Below are positions 25,538 through 33,406 of a stretch of DNA of 50,624 nt, piece after piece. Source of the stretch: a virus. The position numbers and the translations under genes are program-made. The stretch is from positions 1 through 50,624 of IMG/VR virus record IMGVR_UViG_3300009011_000019; one strand, 5' to 3'. The notes under the pieces were generated by a model, which saw nothing but the letters and a program-made list of their open reading frames with translations, was not told where the DNA came from and did no database searches. How positions within the stretch are numbered: position 1 is the stretch's first letter; every line of letters begins with the position of its first letter.

Positions 25538-26824
25538 TTAAGCCATACCCCGAATCCGCCTGACCTGAACAATCCGTTTAATAATCGGGAACCGTTTCGC
25601 TAGTGGGTAGCCACCTGCATCACCGACATGGTCCAATCCTGATTTCTTGTCAGGCATTCCAAAGTCATCATAAATCTGCTGTTCCAGTGTCTCGGTAAAC
25701 CGTGGGCACTTATAAGTATTAACCTTTAACGTCCGTTCTCCATCACCATTCAGGATCAAAGCATTCACGGCATTTAAACTGTCTTTAATGGTCGGGTTAG
25801 TGTTATTCACCTCTACCCGTAAACCATGCTGCCTTAAAATGGCATGGTCCGACTCACTGCTATTTTTTGATGAAGTAGACTGTCCGGCAGCATCAGGAAT
25901 AATCGTAATTTCATGACTAGGGAAACGTTCAATAATCAGTTTGGCCATAGTTGGTGTATCACGAACTCCTACCAGTTCATCTAGTGCCAGAGGTTTACCG
26001 TCACGGATTACATACACCACGGCGGCCATTTTCAGAACGTTAAAGTCCATACCGATAATTAACGGCTCATTCGGCTTAATTTCTTCATCAGTATGGTTGA
26101 GCCTACGGTCAAAATCAGGATAAACAGCACCGCTGGTTAAGTTAACGAACTGCCCACGTAAATATGCCTCAATGAGCTGAGGTGGATAGGATTCCCGTAA
26201 AGATGCAATATAGTCATCTGGTAGATTGGCCTCATTGTCATAGGTTGAAGCCTGAATCATTCCATAGAGCTTCCGCTTGGCCTCTGATTTATTCGCCTCT
26301 TTTACGAATTGCTCGTACGTAAATTTAAAACCTTCCGGTGTAGTCGCTACATCAATACCATTCAGCAAACCTGCCTGTTTAAAGCGCATACGTGCGATGA
26401 TCTTACGCCACGCTTGCTGAGCCTTGTGGGTAGCCATAACATCGAGCTCATCAATCAGTGCATGACCAATCTTAAAACCGACAATTGTTGCCGGCTTCTC
26501 CATAGACCGGCAGATGATCGTACTTCGATACTGACGACCATAATAAAGATCGACCTCTTTATTCGATTCATAGATTTTGGTCTTTAACCCCCAGTCAAAA
26601 GCAACCTCATCGACTGTCGGATAAAAAATATCCCGAATCTGAGGATATGTCGGTGCAAAGTAGCCCAGCCTAACTTTGGGGAATTCCCAAGCCTTATGGC
26701 ATAAAGAACCACAACCCACCCAAGTTTTTCCGCCACCAAATCCGGATATAAATGCCCTGAATTTGTTTTCCATTTGAAGAAATCTAGCCTGAGGCACATT
26801 CAGTGTCGGATTGATGTTCGGCAT
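25538..26824 (-). CDS. terL: Terminase large subunit
   Basis: The 428-residue motor and nuclease drives packaging. The Walker A-like motif is SGFGGGKTWVG (about residue 30) and Walker B is IGHALIDELDVM. The C-terminal RNase H-type nuclease carries Asp in LIIGMDFNVLKMA, IIPDAAG and LDHVGDAGGYPL. The start MPNINPTLN at 26824 overlaps the small subunit gene by 41 bp; an alternative start is five codons earlier. Neither has a strong binding site, which fits coupling to the small subunit. Confidence 0.93.
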   Translation of the reverse strand: MPNINPTLNVPQARFLQMENKFRAFISGFGGGKTWVGCGSLCHKAWEFPKVRLGYFAPTYPQIRDIFYPTVDEVAFDWGLKTKIYESNKEVDLYYGRQYRSTIICRSMEKPATIVGFKIGHALIDELDVMATHKAQQAWRKIIARMRFKQAGLLNGIDVATTPEGFKFTYEQFVKEANKSEAKRKLYGMIQASTYDNEANLPDDYIASLRESYPPQLIEAYLRGQFVNLTSGAVYPDFDRRLNHTDEEIKPNEPLIIGMDFNVLKMAAVVYVIRDGKPLALDELVGVRDTPTMAKLIIERFPSHEITIIPDAAGQSTSSKNSSESDHAILRQHGLRVEVNNTNPTIKDSLNAVNALILNGDGERTLKVNTYKCPRFTETLEQQIYDDFGMPDKKSGLDHVGDAGGYPLAKRFPIIKRIVQVRRIRGMA

Positions 26825-27305
26825 CTTTTTTACTCGCATCTACAACTTGAATGGTTACCTTGACCGGTGTTGGATCATCTGCACCCTCACCATCACCTGT
26901 CCTGATCTTTTCAATCTCAAGCTGCTTTAACTCAATATTCAGGAGTGTTAAGTCATGACCATGCATTTCTTCCCGAACCTGCTTAATCACACCTTGCTTC
27001 ATCAGCCGGTTGTTCTTCCAGCCTTCATAAATCTTCTGAAGTTCTTTAATGCGATAGGATTTATTAGCAAGTGGAATGTCATAAACATTCTTTTGGAAAT
27101 CTGCTCTGGTTTTATTAAACAAATTAACCAGTTTCTTGCTTAGGTTTTTCCCCGTTGCTTTTGTTGGGTCATATAAAGCGACCTGCTGACGTTCAATTTC
27201 GATGTTAAATTCTTGCTTTACAGCATCTGCCACCTGTTGAGGGGTTTCAAAGCAGGCAAGAGACTGAACTATAAAGATTTTTACAGGCTCTCTTAATGTT
27301 GCCAT
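26784..27305 (-). CDS. terS: Terminase small subunit, DUF2280 family
   Basis: The 173-residue protein fits the DUF2280 type. It has an N-terminal HTH-like region (FETPQQVADAVKQEFNIEIERQQVALYDPTKATGKNLSKKLVNLF), a helical oligomerisation part, and an acidic end that would contact the large subunit. Its role is to recognise the packaging start on phage DNA. A terminator and about 58 bp separate it from the metallopeptidase gene upstream, and its 3' end overlaps the large subunit. Confidence 0.88.
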   Translation of the reverse strand: MATLREPVKIFIVQSLACFETPQQVADAVKQEFNIEIERQQVALYDPTKATGKNLSKKLVNLFNKTRADFQKNVYDIPLANKSYRIKELQKIYEGWKNNRLMKQGVIKQVREEMHGHDLTLLNIELKQLEIEKIRTGDGEGADDPTPVKVTIQVVDASKKDAEHQSDTECASG

Positions 27306-27343
27306 ACTTGCCCCTTCGTAAAGCTACGTAAAGCAAAACAGGC

Positions 27344-27365
27344 AAAAAAAAGAGCCTTATGGCTC
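27344..27365 (-). terminator. Terminator upstream of the terminase genes
   Basis: GAGCC / GGCTC with a TATAAGGCTC-type short loop is followed on the minus strand by eight T, at the end of the metallopeptidase gene. If active it would stop late transcription unless an antitermination factor acts. Confidence 0.8.
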
Positions 27366-28005
27366 AATTGATTACGCAGTTTCCGCAGCATTTTGAAATA
27401 TCTAGATTTGAAACAAACGGCGGATTCTTCGCAACCTCAACAAGACGTTTAACGCTCTTACTTGCTCCCCACCGTTTAGTTACACCAATGAATTCTTCGA
27501 CATCATGCCCAGCTAAATAATGCTTAGGTAATCCAGTAGAACTGCTAAAGAGCATTTCACCATCTTCGTCACGTTCTACACCTATATGGTAAAGCTCGTG
27601 CTCAAGCAAAGCGCAGAATTCACTATCATTAGCTTTATCGCAAAATGTGGCATCGATCGTAATCAGATAAGTTGGTACAAATCCGAACCATTCTCGCATC
27701 TGTTGCTCCTGTCTAGCTTTACGCCAGCCACCTACATTAAACATAACCTTTTCACACTGCCCAAGAACCATTGCCTGTTTACTTTTAAATGCTGACGAAG
27801 CCCACGCAAAAGCTAAGAATTCTTCATTATCATGAAGCAGCTCAGCAATATGGTCATGATCTGGATTGTGAAGTGGACCACCTAAAGTTAGAAAGTTTGC
27901 TATAACCCATTCCTTTAATTCTGGTGCAGGTTTTAAACGAATTGCTTCCTCTTGTTCAGCTTGGTCAATAAAGTCTGTTGGCGGGAATGGTCTAATCTGA
28001 TCCAT
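27364..28005 (-). CDS. Putative phage metallopeptidase
   Basis: The 213-residue product contains CALLEHELYHIG (HExxH at about residue 137) and a downstream GHDVEEFIGV that could give the third metal ligand. This fits my memory of the putative phage metallopeptidase family found beside terminase genes. The N-terminal part has LTLGGPLHNPDHDHIAELL and KVMFNVGGWRKARQEQQ. It is the first gene of the late minus-strand run after the cargo block. The natural substrate is unknown. Confidence 0.82.
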   Translation of the reverse strand: MDQIRPFPPTDFIDQAEQEEAIRLKPAPELKEWVIANFLTLGGPLHNPDHDHIAELLHDNEEFLAFAWASSAFKSKQAMVLGQCEKVMFNVGGWRKARQEQQMREWFGFVPTYLITIDATFCDKANDSEFCALLEHELYHIGVERDEDGEMLFSSSTGLPKHYLAGHDVEEFIGVTKRWGASKSVKRLVEVAKNPPFVSNLDISKCCGNCVIN

Positions 28006-28073
28006 AACTTACTCTATTTACAAATTAATTAGATTCTGTTTAATTCGTTATCAATATTCTTGGAGTTGCAATT

Positions 28074-28373
28074 ATGTCAACTAATCCCAGCCTACCAACT
28101 CAAGAAGAAGTTGATGTTTTTTACGAACACTTTATTGAACATGGTTTTTTTCACGGAGATCAATCACGTATACATGAAAAGCAATTCATAAAACTCTCAG
28201 CTTTTTTTAATAATGCTTTTCGCATGAAAGGTTATCGAGGTGGGGATTTAGAACTGGGTTCTACTTATGATCATGATTGGGGAACAGTTGTTTGGTACTC
28301 CAACCCAGATTATGATTATGATGAGATTTCCCAAAAAATTGATATTTACATTCAAGAAATGATTAATAAATAA
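28074..28373 (+). CDS. Orphan plus-strand protein, unknown
   Basis: The 99-residue product starts MSTNPSLPTQEEVDVFYEHFIEHGFFHGDQ and has many aromatic and acidic residues, ending in a helical tail. It has GGAG 10 bp upstream and reads opposite to both neighbours, with a 68-bp gap to the divergent metallopeptidase gene. I recognise no family and see no signal or membrane segment. Its position at the border between late genes and defence cargo, with its own likely promoter, makes it a moron candidate. Confidence 0.6.
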   Translation: MSTNPSLPTQEEVDVFYEHFIEHGFFHGDQSRIHEKQFIKLSAFFNNAFRMKGYRGGDLELGSTYDHDWGTVVWYSNPDYDYDEISQKIDIYIQEMINK

Positions 28374-28646
28374 CTTGATCTCGTTTTGAATAGTGTTAAT
28401 TCTTTTATTCAGAATTTAATTGTTGCTGTTATACCCATATCAAACAATTCTGTAATGTTACAATCCTAAAACCTCTTTAATATCTGAGTGGATACCTATT
28501 ATACTATTGTTGTTTCATAACTCTGGATCCTTGGAATTTGAATATAAAACAAAATAATATTTGTGGTGCGTATTAGTATCTCCCCTATAAAAACTCTGAT
28601 TTTAATTATTTAAAAATCTGTATTAAGCAATGCTCAATCAAAAAAA

Positions 28647-29204
28647 TTATTTCGTTCTCATCTGTAAAAGGTCATTTTCAAGCTTGAAATCACTGTGAAC
28701 CCCCAAATCATCACGCAATAGTTTGGCAAATTCAAAGACTTTGTCTTGTAAAATATCACTACTGTCTACAGGGTGGCGATTGAAATAAAAATTTGCAATT
28801 GATGTTTGATAGGAAGTCAATTCACGTTGGAGTTTGTACAACTCTATCCTTATTTCTGAAGTTGTGATCAAGTTAACCTTATTAATACAAGCAACAAACT
28901 CAATATATTTTGAAAGATGCTTTTGCCATATTTCTTCTGCTTCTACACCTGCCAAGCCAGAATCATTTTTGATAGTTGGCCTAATAGTTAAAGATGAAAC
29001 TAGAAACTGAGTATAAGAATCAGTTAAAGCGATATATTGGTCTCTTTTCGATTCCGCCACTTTTTCCAATTTTATTTCATTTATTGTATTTTTAGCAGCA
29101 ACCCTAATGGAAAATATCAAGGCTAACGCTCCAATTAATGCACCAACGAACGTGAAGACACCTTGTATATATGCTGCATCTATCGTAGCTCTAATAGCAT
29201 CCAT
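28647..29204 (-). CDS. Single-span membrane-anchored helical protein
   Basis: The 185-residue product has one strong membrane span (about residues 13-33, VFTFVGALIGALALIFSI), a basic linker (AAKNTINEIKLEKVAESKRD) and a helical cytoplasmic domain. Two segments align with the moron at 22054-22986, so the two probably share a fold and function. It lies downstream of the PD-(D/E)XK nuclease gene on the same strand. It could be the membrane effector of a two- or three-gene defence unit. Confidence 0.68.
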   Translation of the reverse strand: MDAIRATIDAAYIQGVFTFVGALIGALALIFSIRVAAKNTINEIKLEKVAESKRDQYIALTDSYTQFLVSSLTIRPTIKNDSGLAGVEAEEIWQKHLSKYIEFVACINKVNLITTSEIRIELYKLQRELTSYQTSIANFYFNRHPVDSSDILQDKVFEFAKLLRDDLGVHSDFKLENDLLQMRTK

Positions 29205-29226
29205 TTACTAAATACCCTAAAACTAA

Positions 29227-29248
29227 TAAACCCCGCATTGCGAGGTTT
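29227..29248 (-). terminator. Terminator-like hairpin downstream of the nuclease gene
   Basis: AAACCTCGC / GCGGGGTTT (one G-T pair) with a short loop, followed by TATTAG on the minus strand, so the run of T is poor. Confidence 0.55.
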
Positions 29249-29363
29249 ATCCAACAGTTTACTTATACTTCTACCACTATAACGCAAAAATAGCATTTAC
29301 CCTGTACAGGGTCAAGTTTTGTATTTAATGCATCCAGTTTTATTTAGGTGAAATTTGATAGAT

Positions 29364-30596
29364 CTACGAGTTAGTACCTAATTGATCAATCAAGTCTTTA
29401 CCAAGTTGCCTTGTGTTCTTTTTACCACCTTTACTATTTAAATGGCTTATTCCCTTAGAGGATGCCAAGTCCAGCAAAGCCCCATAAGCCGATACTTTCT
29501 CACCATTTTTATATACTAGAATAGTGGTGTCTTCCAGCTGCTCTATCAAATAATCACCATATTCAACTGAACGTTTCAACTGATCCTTTGAAGTGTTAAT
29601 AATTTCATAGTTAAAGTTGGCTGCGATTTCTATTAACTCATAAATATTGCCTTGCCCCCACTGATTGGAAACAACATATATATCGCCATTATTCATCTGT
29701 AACTGATGTTCTTTATCTATGAAGTACCGGTTATATCTTTGCTCATCCAGTTGGTTAATTTTAACCAGCAATCTATCCAGATTCGGATATGCACTAAACT
29801 CTGCCCTAAGATATTCGATATTCTTATTTTCAATTTCATTAAAGCGGCTTTTAATAATTTCAAGCGCAAGATAACGCTTGTTCAGAGTTTTACCATTAAA
29901 CATGAAATTTGAGTAATCTCTTGCATTCGTAAGCTTGGCTTCTCGTCTTTCTTCTGATTTTTTCTGTGCTTTAATCTGATAATCCTTTGCTTCCGGCAAA
30001 GGTATAATTTGTTGAATATCAACTAGAATCTGAGAATTGTGAGTATATGGCTGCATTCTTATACAAGTAATATCCAGATCTCGCTCATTAAGCCAGATCA
30101 CTGAGGTGGTCAGTTCTTTAGAGAAATTTGATGAGACCAGAATGATTCTCACATCATCTGCAAAATTACTTTCATCCAGCTTATCAATTTCCACAAAGTT
30201 TGAAATTTCTTCACGTGCATTGTTGTGATCAAAAGATGGATAGCCATTATTTATTTTATATCGACGATAGATATCTATCGCTATATCGAAAGTCATGGTA
30301 GAAACCATTGATGCATAACGGAGAGCCTGAAGCTCCATATGATCACCAGTGTCTGTACGCTTCAGCTCTATAATTACAAGATTTGCATTTTTATCGATTG
30401 CCAGTAAATCAATTCTTCTCTTTGACCCATCCCATTCAGCATACTCTTCAGCAATAATGAGACAGTCCTCAGCGATTACCCCAATATTTTTCTTGAGTGC
30501 CTGCTGAAGATGTAATCTTTCCAGAATCGCTTCTTCCTTGAAAGAAGTAGTCTCAACTGCATTTAGTTCATTATTATTTAAAGTAAATATTGGCAT
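29364..30596 (-). CDS. PD-(D/E)XK nuclease-domain protein (NucS/DUF91-like)
   Basis: The 410-residue product has an N-terminal nuclease fold. SFKEEAILERLHLQQAL is followed by the catalytic block RRIDLLAIDKNANLVIIELKRT, with Asp and the ExK pair spaced as in NucS/DUF91-type nucleases. A later region (RIILVSSNFSKELTTSVIWLNERDLDITCIRM) continues that domain. The C-terminal 150 residues are unassigned. It should cut DNA, possibly phage DNA. The ATG at 30596 is chosen over a TTG at 30614. Flanking membrane proteins suggest a defence cassette, but the genes are separated by hairpins and gaps of about 160 bp. Confidence 0.75.
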   Translation of the reverse strand: MPIFTLNNNELNAVETTSFKEEAILERLHLQQALKKNIGVIAEDCLIIAEEYAEWDGSKRRIDLLAIDKNANLVIIELKRTDTGDHMELQALRYASMVSTMTFDIAIDIYRRYKINNGYPSFDHNNAREEISNFVEIDKLDESNFADDVRIILVSSNFSKELTTSVIWLNERDLDITCIRMQPYTHNSQILVDIQQIIPLPEAKDYQIKAQKKSEERREAKLTNARDYSNFMFNGKTLNKRYLALEIIKSRFNEIENKNIEYLRAEFSAYPNLDRLLVKINQLDEQRYNRYFIDKEHQLQMNNGDIYVVSNQWGQGNIYELIEIAANFNYEIINTSKDQLKRSVEYGDYLIEQLEDTTILVYKNGEKVSAYGALLDLASSKGISHLNSKGGKKNTRQLGKDLIDQLGTNS

Positions 30597-30655
30597 GGAA
30601 TTAAATCTCTGCAAAAGATTTTGCCTTTATACAGCATATGCCAATCAACTCATAG

Positions 30656-30693
30656 AAAAAAAGTCCCACCAATAATCTATATTTAGTGGGGCT
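30656..30693 (-). terminator. Terminator-like hairpin
   Basis: AGCCCCAC / GTGGGACT (one mismatch) with a 15-base AT loop, followed by seven T on the minus strand, after the 184-residue membrane protein gene. Confidence 0.6.
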
Positions 30694-30756
30694 TCTATTC
30701 CGGAATTAATCTATCCGCTACCTATGATATTAGCGTTTAAAAAATTGCAATAAAAA

Positions 30757-31311
30757 TTATAAACTAGCTCTCATATTTATTATGACAGTCATAATTTGAT
30801 TTATCATTTGTCTCATAAACTCTAATTCAATACTGCATTTTTCTTCTATAATTTCTATTGATTCAATTTTATCCACTTCATTTTTGAAGTAATCAAACCG
30901 CTTACGTAAAGAAGGAAACTTAATTGCCTCCAGATGTATACGGTCAATCTGATAACCAGAAATATGTTTAAATGCAAAAGTTGAGATCAATAGATGATTA
31001 ATATCATACTTAGAATTATTAGCCTTTAATGTATTATAACTTAACTCAAAATTTTTTCTGGCTTGTTCGATTTTTAGACCATTTTCCGCAGATAGCTCAT
31101 TTTTCCGCAAACCAAGGTAATCATCCATTGTGACGATAATAGAAAGTAATAAATTTGCCAGACACTGTTCCTGTTCTGAAAGTTTATCTCTGATAAATGG
31201 ATAGTTTTGTTGCTTTTTCCAATTTATCCATACAGTAAAGGCAATAACCAGTCCTAAAATTGTTGCAATATTTGCAATAAGAGAAACCCATTGTTGAAAA
31301 TCATTAGGCAT
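30757..31311 (-). CDS. Single-span membrane-anchored helical protein
   Basis: The 184-residue product has an N-terminal membrane span (residues 8-29, VSLIANIATILGLVIAFTVWI), a basic WKKQQNYPF junction and a helical cytoplasmic domain ending in another amphipathic stretch (QMINQIMTVIINMRASL). The layout is like the 28647-29204 product, but I see no clear residue alignment. It lies upstream of the nuclease gene. It may be part of the same defence unit or an independent exclusion gene. Confidence 0.65.
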   Translation of the reverse strand: MPNDFQQWVSLIANIATILGLVIAFTVWINWKKQQNYPFIRDKLSEQEQCLANLLLSIIVTMDDYLGLRKNELSAENGLKIEQARKNFELSYNTLKANNSKYDINHLLISTFAFKHISGYQIDRIHLEAIKFPSLRKRFDYFKNEVDKIESIEIIEEKCSIELEFMRQMINQIMTVIINMRASL

Positions 31312-31515
31312 TTTATTTGATATAAAAGAAATTAAAAAAATATTATATATAAATCCTGATTAAGATAATACGAAAAGCTATACCTCACTATCAGCAACTA
31401 AATACAACTACTTACTTTATTTACAATACCATCACTATAACGAAAAATAGTGCTCAACCTTTATATAGAGTGGTGCTGATAAACTGACAGTTAGTGATAA
31501 AAAGGATAAATACTA

Positions 31516-32040
31516 ATGGTAGATATCGTCGATAGCGCAACTCGTAGCCGTATGATGTCAAATATTAAAGGACGGAATACAAAACCAGAATTGCTCATCC
31601 GTAGCCTTCTTCATGCGCAGGGCTTCCGCTTCCGTATCCACCGCAAAGACCTGCCAGGTAAACCTGATATCGTATTACCAAAATACAAGGCTATCATTTT
31701 TATACATGGCTGTTTCTGGCATGGACACCAGAATTGCCGGTTGTTCAAGTTACCGGCAAGCCGTACGGAATTCTGGGAAGCAAAAATCTCCAAGAATCAG
31801 GAAAATGATCTGAAAGCAAAAGAGCTTCTTTTAAATAGCGGCTGGAGAATATGTACCATATGGGAGTGTGCAGTACGTCGTTCTAAAAAAGATCCGGTAG
31901 CACTTATGGATATTCTTACAACATGGTTATCAGGTTCTGAACAATTGCTTGAGATAGATGAACCAATGATTAACAAAAAAAGGGAGATAACTCTCCCTTC
32001 TTCCTGTGAAACCGGACTTTCTTCTACAGATAGCAACTAA
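31516..32040 (+). CDS. vsr: Very short patch repair endonuclease
   Basis: The 174-residue protein nicks next to T:G mismatches that arise when 5-methylcytosine deaminates. Motifs: VDSATRSRMMSNIKGRNTKPE at the start; GKPDIVLPKYKAIIFIHGCFWHGH with the catalytic Asp and the zinc/DNA-binding His residues; and FWEAKISKNQENDLKAKELL. It is about 25 residues longer than the E. coli protein, through a C-terminal tail of low conservation. It ends one base before the convergent 5mC methylase stop, so it repairs lesions caused by that enzyme. Confidence 0.93.
   Translation: MVDIVDSATRSRMMSNIKGRNTKPELLIRSLLHAQGFRFRIHRKDLPGKPDIVLPKYKAIIFIHGCFWHGHQNCRLFKLPASRTEFWEAKISKNQENDLKAKELLLNSGWRICTIWECAVRRSKKDPVALMDILTTWLSGSEQLLEIDEPMINKKREITLPSSCETGLSSTDSN
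31975..31998 (-). terminator. Terminator of the methylase transcript, inside the vsr coding end
   Basis: AGGGAG / CTCCCT with a six-base loop, followed on the minus strand by seven T, lies 43-66 bp downstream of the methylase stop and within the last codons of vsr. Confidence 0.78.
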
Positions 32041-33333
32041 CTAGAATAATTTCAGCTGCTTCTCTGCGACAATTTTTTCAGCCTTATCAAGACAGCTCAC
32101 CATTTGTCCTGCTACAGCTTCAATAACCTTTACACACACAGAATTACCGAACTGCTTATAGATCTGGCCATGTGAAACAGCATCAACTATATAGTTCTCA
32201 GGAAATCCCTGTAAACGTGCACACTCGCGTGGAGTCAGTTTACGCGGATTCTTGCCATGCTCGGCCTGTGAAATAAGAATCTCCGAGCCATCCTTGTAAT
32301 AACGGGCACTTAAGGTATTGGAATATGGACTATCACCGGTGTAAAGCGTATAGCCAAATCCGTTACCCTTGACTCCGTGTTCTTCCTTACGGCGCTGGTG
32401 TCCTTCCCATAGACGGTCGGAAATCGTGTAGACATCTTCACTCTTTTTGAATTTAGATACGTCTTCAAGAATATCACCGAGTCGTGTCTGTGTTTTAGGA
32501 GGCACTGGCCAGCTGAAGAGTTCATCAAAGTTACACTCTTCACCAAAGTAATTCTTATCGAAACCTACAAGGAAAATACGCTCACGGTTCTGTGGTACAC
32601 CAAAATCTGCAGCGCGAAGTACCTTCACATCAACCCAGTAATTCAGTTTTTCTGAAAGTGCCTTTTTGGTTTCATCCGAAAGCTCAACTTCAAGATCAAG
32701 TTCTTCATTAAACTCGCCACGCAGAATCTCAAGAATGGTTTTGAGCGTACGGCCTTTGTCATGCCCCTGCAGCTGCTTCACGTTTTCGAGCAAAAATGCT
32801 TTTGGACGTTTCTCGAAGAGAATTCGCTGTATCTCGAAGAACATGGTACCGCGAGTATCCTGAAAGCCCTGACGCTTACCTGCCTGTGAAAAGGCCTGAC
32901 AAGGGAAACCACCGAGAAGAATGTCATGATCAGGAATATCAACTGCCCTGATCTGTGTGATATCACCTGAAGGTAGTTCACCAAAATTCGCAGCATAGGT
33001 CTTCTGTGCAAACTTGTCCCATTCGGAACTGAATACGCACTTCCCTTTTAATTGCTGGAAAGGTAAACGGATTCCGCCAATACCGGCGAAAAGGTCAATA
33101 AACGTGAATTTATGCTTCTGGTCTGGACGTTCCCTGTATGGAGCTTTATCTGGCAACGCAATAATCTGCTCCCATTTTGCTTTTGTAGGAACATGCTCGC
33201 CACTTTCCCAGCCTCTGACTGTTCTTTCACCATTCTCTTTCATATCAAGCAGCAAAGCGAACTCTTTGAGGGATAACCCCATGTTATTTCTTTTTTGTCT
33301 GATATAAGATGAATCAAGATCAACGTACTTCAC
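32041..33333 (-). CDS. DNA (cytosine-5) methyltransferase with N-terminal HTH
   Basis: The 430-residue enzyme methylates cytosine and should protect host DNA against the neighbouring LlaJI-type nuclease. Residues 8-60 form an XRE-like HTH (IRQKRNNMGLSLKEFALLLDMKENGERTVRGWESGEHVP). The methylase follows with FIDLFAGIGG (motif I, about residue 80), GGFPCQAFSQAGKRQGF (motif IV, catalytic Cys at about 147), FLLENVKQLQGHD (VI), VPQNRERIFLVGF (VIII) and QFGNSVCVKVIEAVA (X). The HTH may repress its own promoter or the divergent restriction operon. Confidence 0.92.
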   Translation of the reverse strand: MKYVDLDSSYIRQKRNNMGLSLKEFALLLDMKENGERTVRGWESGEHVPTKAKWEQIIALPDKAPYRERPDQKHKFTFIDLFAGIGGIRLPFQQLKGKCVFSSEWDKFAQKTYAANFGELPSGDITQIRAVDIPDHDILLGGFPCQAFSQAGKRQGFQDTRGTMFFEIQRILFEKRPKAFLLENVKQLQGHDKGRTLKTILEILRGEFNEELDLEVELSDETKKALSEKLNYWVDVKVLRAADFGVPQNRERIFLVGFDKNYFGEECNFDELFSWPVPPKTQTRLGDILEDVSKFKKSEDVYTISDRLWEGHQRRKEEHGVKGNGFGYTLYTGDSPYSNTLSARYYKDGSEILISQAEHGKNPRKLTPRECARLQGFPENYIVDAVSHGQIYKQFGNSVCVKVIEAVAGQMVSCLDKAEKIVAEKQLKLF

Positions 33334-33348
33334 AATAACTTATCCGCT

Positions 33349-33381
33349 TTTTGACCCGGTTAAATATATCATATGTCAAAA
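33349..33381. promoter_or_regulatory. Candidate operator between methylase and restriction genes
   Basis: Inverted arms TTTTGAC (33349-33355) and GTCAAAA (33375-33381) are separated by 19 bp in the 73-bp divergent gap. The HTH of the methylase is a plausible ligand, but this is inferred from symmetry alone. Confidence 0.4.
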
Positions 33382-33406
33382 GGATGTTCCATATATAGGG
33401 GCTTAT

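Noticed and set aside
28374-28646. Possible small gene in the gap before the membrane-protein gene
   Set aside because: All six frames have frequent stops and no start with a good ribosome binding site; only AT-rich sequence is seen.
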